Part shown: positions 61,558 to 64,000 of the stretch, piece after piece
Layout: each line of letters opens with the position of its first letter
Numbering within the stretch: the stretch's first letter is position 1
Source of the DNA: Liolophura sinensis
Lineage: Eukaryota; Mollusca; Polyplacophora; Chitonida; Chitonidae
Length of the DNA: 64,000 bases
Direction: 5' to 3'
NCBI RefSeq assembly: GCF_032854445.1
Contig: NC_088301.1
Location: 16,056,281 to 16,120,280, forward strand
Notes under the pieces: model-generated
Told to the model about the DNA's origin: nothing
Seen by the model: the letters and a program-made list of their open reading frames with translations, nothing else
Database searches by the model: none
Position numbers and translations under genes: made by a program

Positions 61558-61660
61558 CCAGGCTGTGTCCGGTTTCCTCCCACTTAATGCTGGCCGCCGT
61601 CGTATAAGTGAAATATTCTTGAGTACGGCGTAAAACACCAATCAAATAAATACATAAATA
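61558..61660 (+). repeat. SINE family A, 3' end
   Basis: 'ccggtttcctcccacttaatg', 'ggccgccgtcgtataagtg' and 'gagtacggcgtaaaacacc' with an AAATA tail. It sits next to TTTATT-rich low-complexity DNA. Confidence 0.85.
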
Positions 61661-63520
61661 TTTATATTTATATATCAGTATTATTTATTTATTGATTAAT
61701 TAATTATATTCATTATATTTATTTAGTAGGAGTTTAATTCCATGAGCGGATAAACTACACATGCAGGCTGCATCTTCCCTGCTCTAGGGGTTCCCGCTAT
61801 CTTTGTGAATAATGAGGTCACGCGTTCGAATCCAGTTTCTGCTCGAGTCAAATCGGAACGTGTGTATCTTTGCTTTGTACTCTACAGTGTTCCAATCATA
61901 TGACGAAAAAGAGTCCTTTGATGTGTGTAGATATACTATGTCTTATTGTGACCACAGGCTGCATTTGTCTACCTCTTAATCAGCGGTACTTAAAATACCC
62001 AACATTTTTTTATCGTTTGACTAAAAGTGTTTGTCGATGGTACCTTTCATGGTACAAGGTAACGTATTTTCAGATTTCGTGATGTCAACAGATCATCACT
62101 TAGTGCCTTACGACTAAAGTCAGCACGCTCTGGCAATTGTGATAGATCATATTTCAGATAAACACAGCCATACAAATCCTTACTGAATGATCAAACTTTG
62201 TGCACCTTTCAACCTTTCGGAGTACGGTCTGATATGTCACGTAACTTGAGCGTTTAACTGCGTTGTTCTGATCAAAAGAGCTCTCGTGTTAGAATTCATA
62301 TCTCGAAGGATCCCTTGTACTTACGCTGTGAGTCGTCCAGTACAAATATATCATGCTCTTCGTGGATCTTTTTTACTTTCACCTGAATAGAATCAAAAAC
62401 AGAATAAATTCATCCACAAAAATCCTCTGCAAATGTCACCACCAAAAAACTAAAAAAGTACATGAAGTGCGAAATTTGGACGGAATCGTGCAAAGAGAAA
62501 CAGTCAACAGTTTTCAATGATGTTGGAAAAAGTTATATTCCAGGAATACTGAGTAAAATCGGTATTCAAATCGTTTACCATGCTAGTATATAAGTTGTCG
62601 ATAATAAAAATATGTGTCTCAGTATAGCATAGTATATAGTATCAAAATTCCACCATGTCACAGTATAAAAAAAATACATAGTAAATATGTAGAATCACAA
62701 TAACTGCACATATACACTCAATAAAGAAAACGTAGCAAGGTATTTTTGGTGTGCATGTCGTGTAATATTTTCCACACGATAAAACCTGTAGTTGTATTTA
62801 TTTGGTTCAGCGTTGTGTGGACGTCGGGTGAAGAAATCTCGCCCCGCAGTCAGCGCGAACAGAACCCTCCTCGTGCCCTTTGCGGTATGTCTCCCTAGGC
62901 GAGAACGGTGATATTCGCGCGCGATGTGCACTGTCCTCGAGCCGCGGGCCGCGTGAGGCGAGATGTCCCCATCCGGCTTCCATAGCGATGAGCAACTTTG
63001 TGACTTTTATTGATTTAATTCAATTTCCTTGCTGGGTATTCTTCATAACTAATATTCAAAATATTCAGTATTCAAAACAGGTAAAAGAGGCTACACTGTA
63101 AATACGAATATGAGCATAGTCAATTACAATAATTACAACAATTGTCATAATCTCTGTTTTGTTATGCGTGTTCCTGTATACCCTTGTAGAAGTCGTTTAA
63201 ATCACTAATTAAATTTAATTATTAAATACAATGCGTGGAAGTTAAATTATTTCAATCTTATCCAGTCTGTGCAATATATAGACTCTCGACAACACGAGTT
63301 CAGTTTATTATTCGTTAAAGGGTTCGTATCTACAGTTGGTACTTGCCAATGACTACGTGATAATTAATGTCAATGTTTAATGTTTTATTAAACTTTAACC
63401 TATTATGCAGATTTTTCAAGATGCGATGTTACTAAGGTAACCCTAAAAGACACTATGGTAACAGAGAACTATGAATACCCAGTTGGATAGACAAACACTC
63501 TAACAAAAATATAGGCTCTT
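61661..63520. other. No gene recognised
   Basis: About 62455-62580 is homologous to 52425-52550, the sequence between the two satellites of gene 3 intron 2. A GC-richer patch at 62810-62990 carries short frames on both strands without recognisable domains. Confidence 0.45.
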
Positions 63521-63527
63521 CCTTATC

Positions 63528-63615
63528 CACCAGATCGTGGGACTCCCCCGGGACCTGTCCTGTCCTGTCGTATGAGTTAAATATTCTTGAGTACCGCAAT
63601 AAAATAAATAAAATA
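63528..63615 (+). repeat. SINE family A, 3' end
   Basis: 'tcgtatgagttaaatattcttgagtacc' with an AATAAA-rich tail. The body is shortened. Confidence 0.6.
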
Positions 63616-64000
63616 GCCACCAAGCAAGCCATTTTCAGTTCACATTGCTCCTATTTTCTCACATAAAACATTCCTCGTTATTTTCCAAGTTTTAAACACT
63701 TTGTGGTTTCCAAACAAACTTGAAGAATGACATTATCGATCGTTATATTGAAACTCCCAAATAACCAGTTTGATGGTTCTTTTAATGATATGAACACCTT
63801 GCCAACCGTCTAAGGAAAGACAACGAAGATAAGTGAGGGTAAATCCTCAGTCGACATTAAAACTGAAACTATAGTAACCAAAAAGACTAAAGTGGTTTCT
63901 ACACATACAGTATCACTTTGAATATCTCGTCCAGCGATGACCCATTGATAATTTATTCCACAACATGTTGTTCTTTTCGTTTTGATTGTATTAATTGCTT

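Overview
The window is animal nuclear DNA. It has split genes with GT-AG introns, one intronless seven-transmembrane receptor, no operons or ribosome-binding sites, and very many retroposons and minisatellites. Two tRNA-derived SINE families dominate. One ends in an AAATA-rich tail after a conserved 'gagtacggcgtaaaacacc' segment, and the other ends in a CACTCA-rich tail. Together with the gene content they suggest a marine lophotrochozoan, most likely a mollusc. This is a judgement from pattern recognition; no database search was possible.

Layout: positions 1-6000 hold a 33-bp minisatellite (about 1.18-2.29 kb), a degenerate repeat array and no convincing gene. Positions 6539-7612 (minus strand) encode an intact rhodopsin-type GPCR of 357 residues. 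From about 11 kb to 59 kb there is a head-to-tail cluster of three paralogous nine-exon genes on the plus strand. Each encodes a signal peptide, a Reeler domain, a DOMON domain and, where the last exon is found, a hydrophobic C-terminus that looks like a GPI-anchor signal. Gene 1 (11.05-20.45 kb) is decayed: it has a TGA in exon 2, phase trouble at exons 4/5, exons 6 and 7 present only as relics, and no ninth exon found. Gene 2 (29.63-40.78 kb) and gene 3 (45.63-59.12 kb) splice in silico into uninterrupted frames of 424 and 409 codons. They lack the cytochrome b561 membrane domain that follows Reeler-DOMON in ferric-chelate reductase 1 (FRRS1), so they look like secreted or surface-anchored relatives. 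From 60 to 64 kb I see only repeats and unassigned sequence.

The introns are packed with tandem arrays: 72-bp units just upstream of gene 1, 19-bp units in gene 2 intron 4, 35-bp units in gene 2 intron 3, 89-bp and 67-bp units filling gene 3 intron 2, and 83-bp units in gene 3 intron 6. The 83-bp array is the most unusual thing here. Its unit is built from the exon 6/intron 6 boundary, so ten further consensus 5' splice donors lie downstream of the real one. Other elements include a Tc1/mariner pseudogene with a truncated second copy, a 5'-truncated non-LTR retrotransposon inserted inside a SINE with a visible target-site duplication, a pair of LTR-like repeats, and three inverted-repeat structures.
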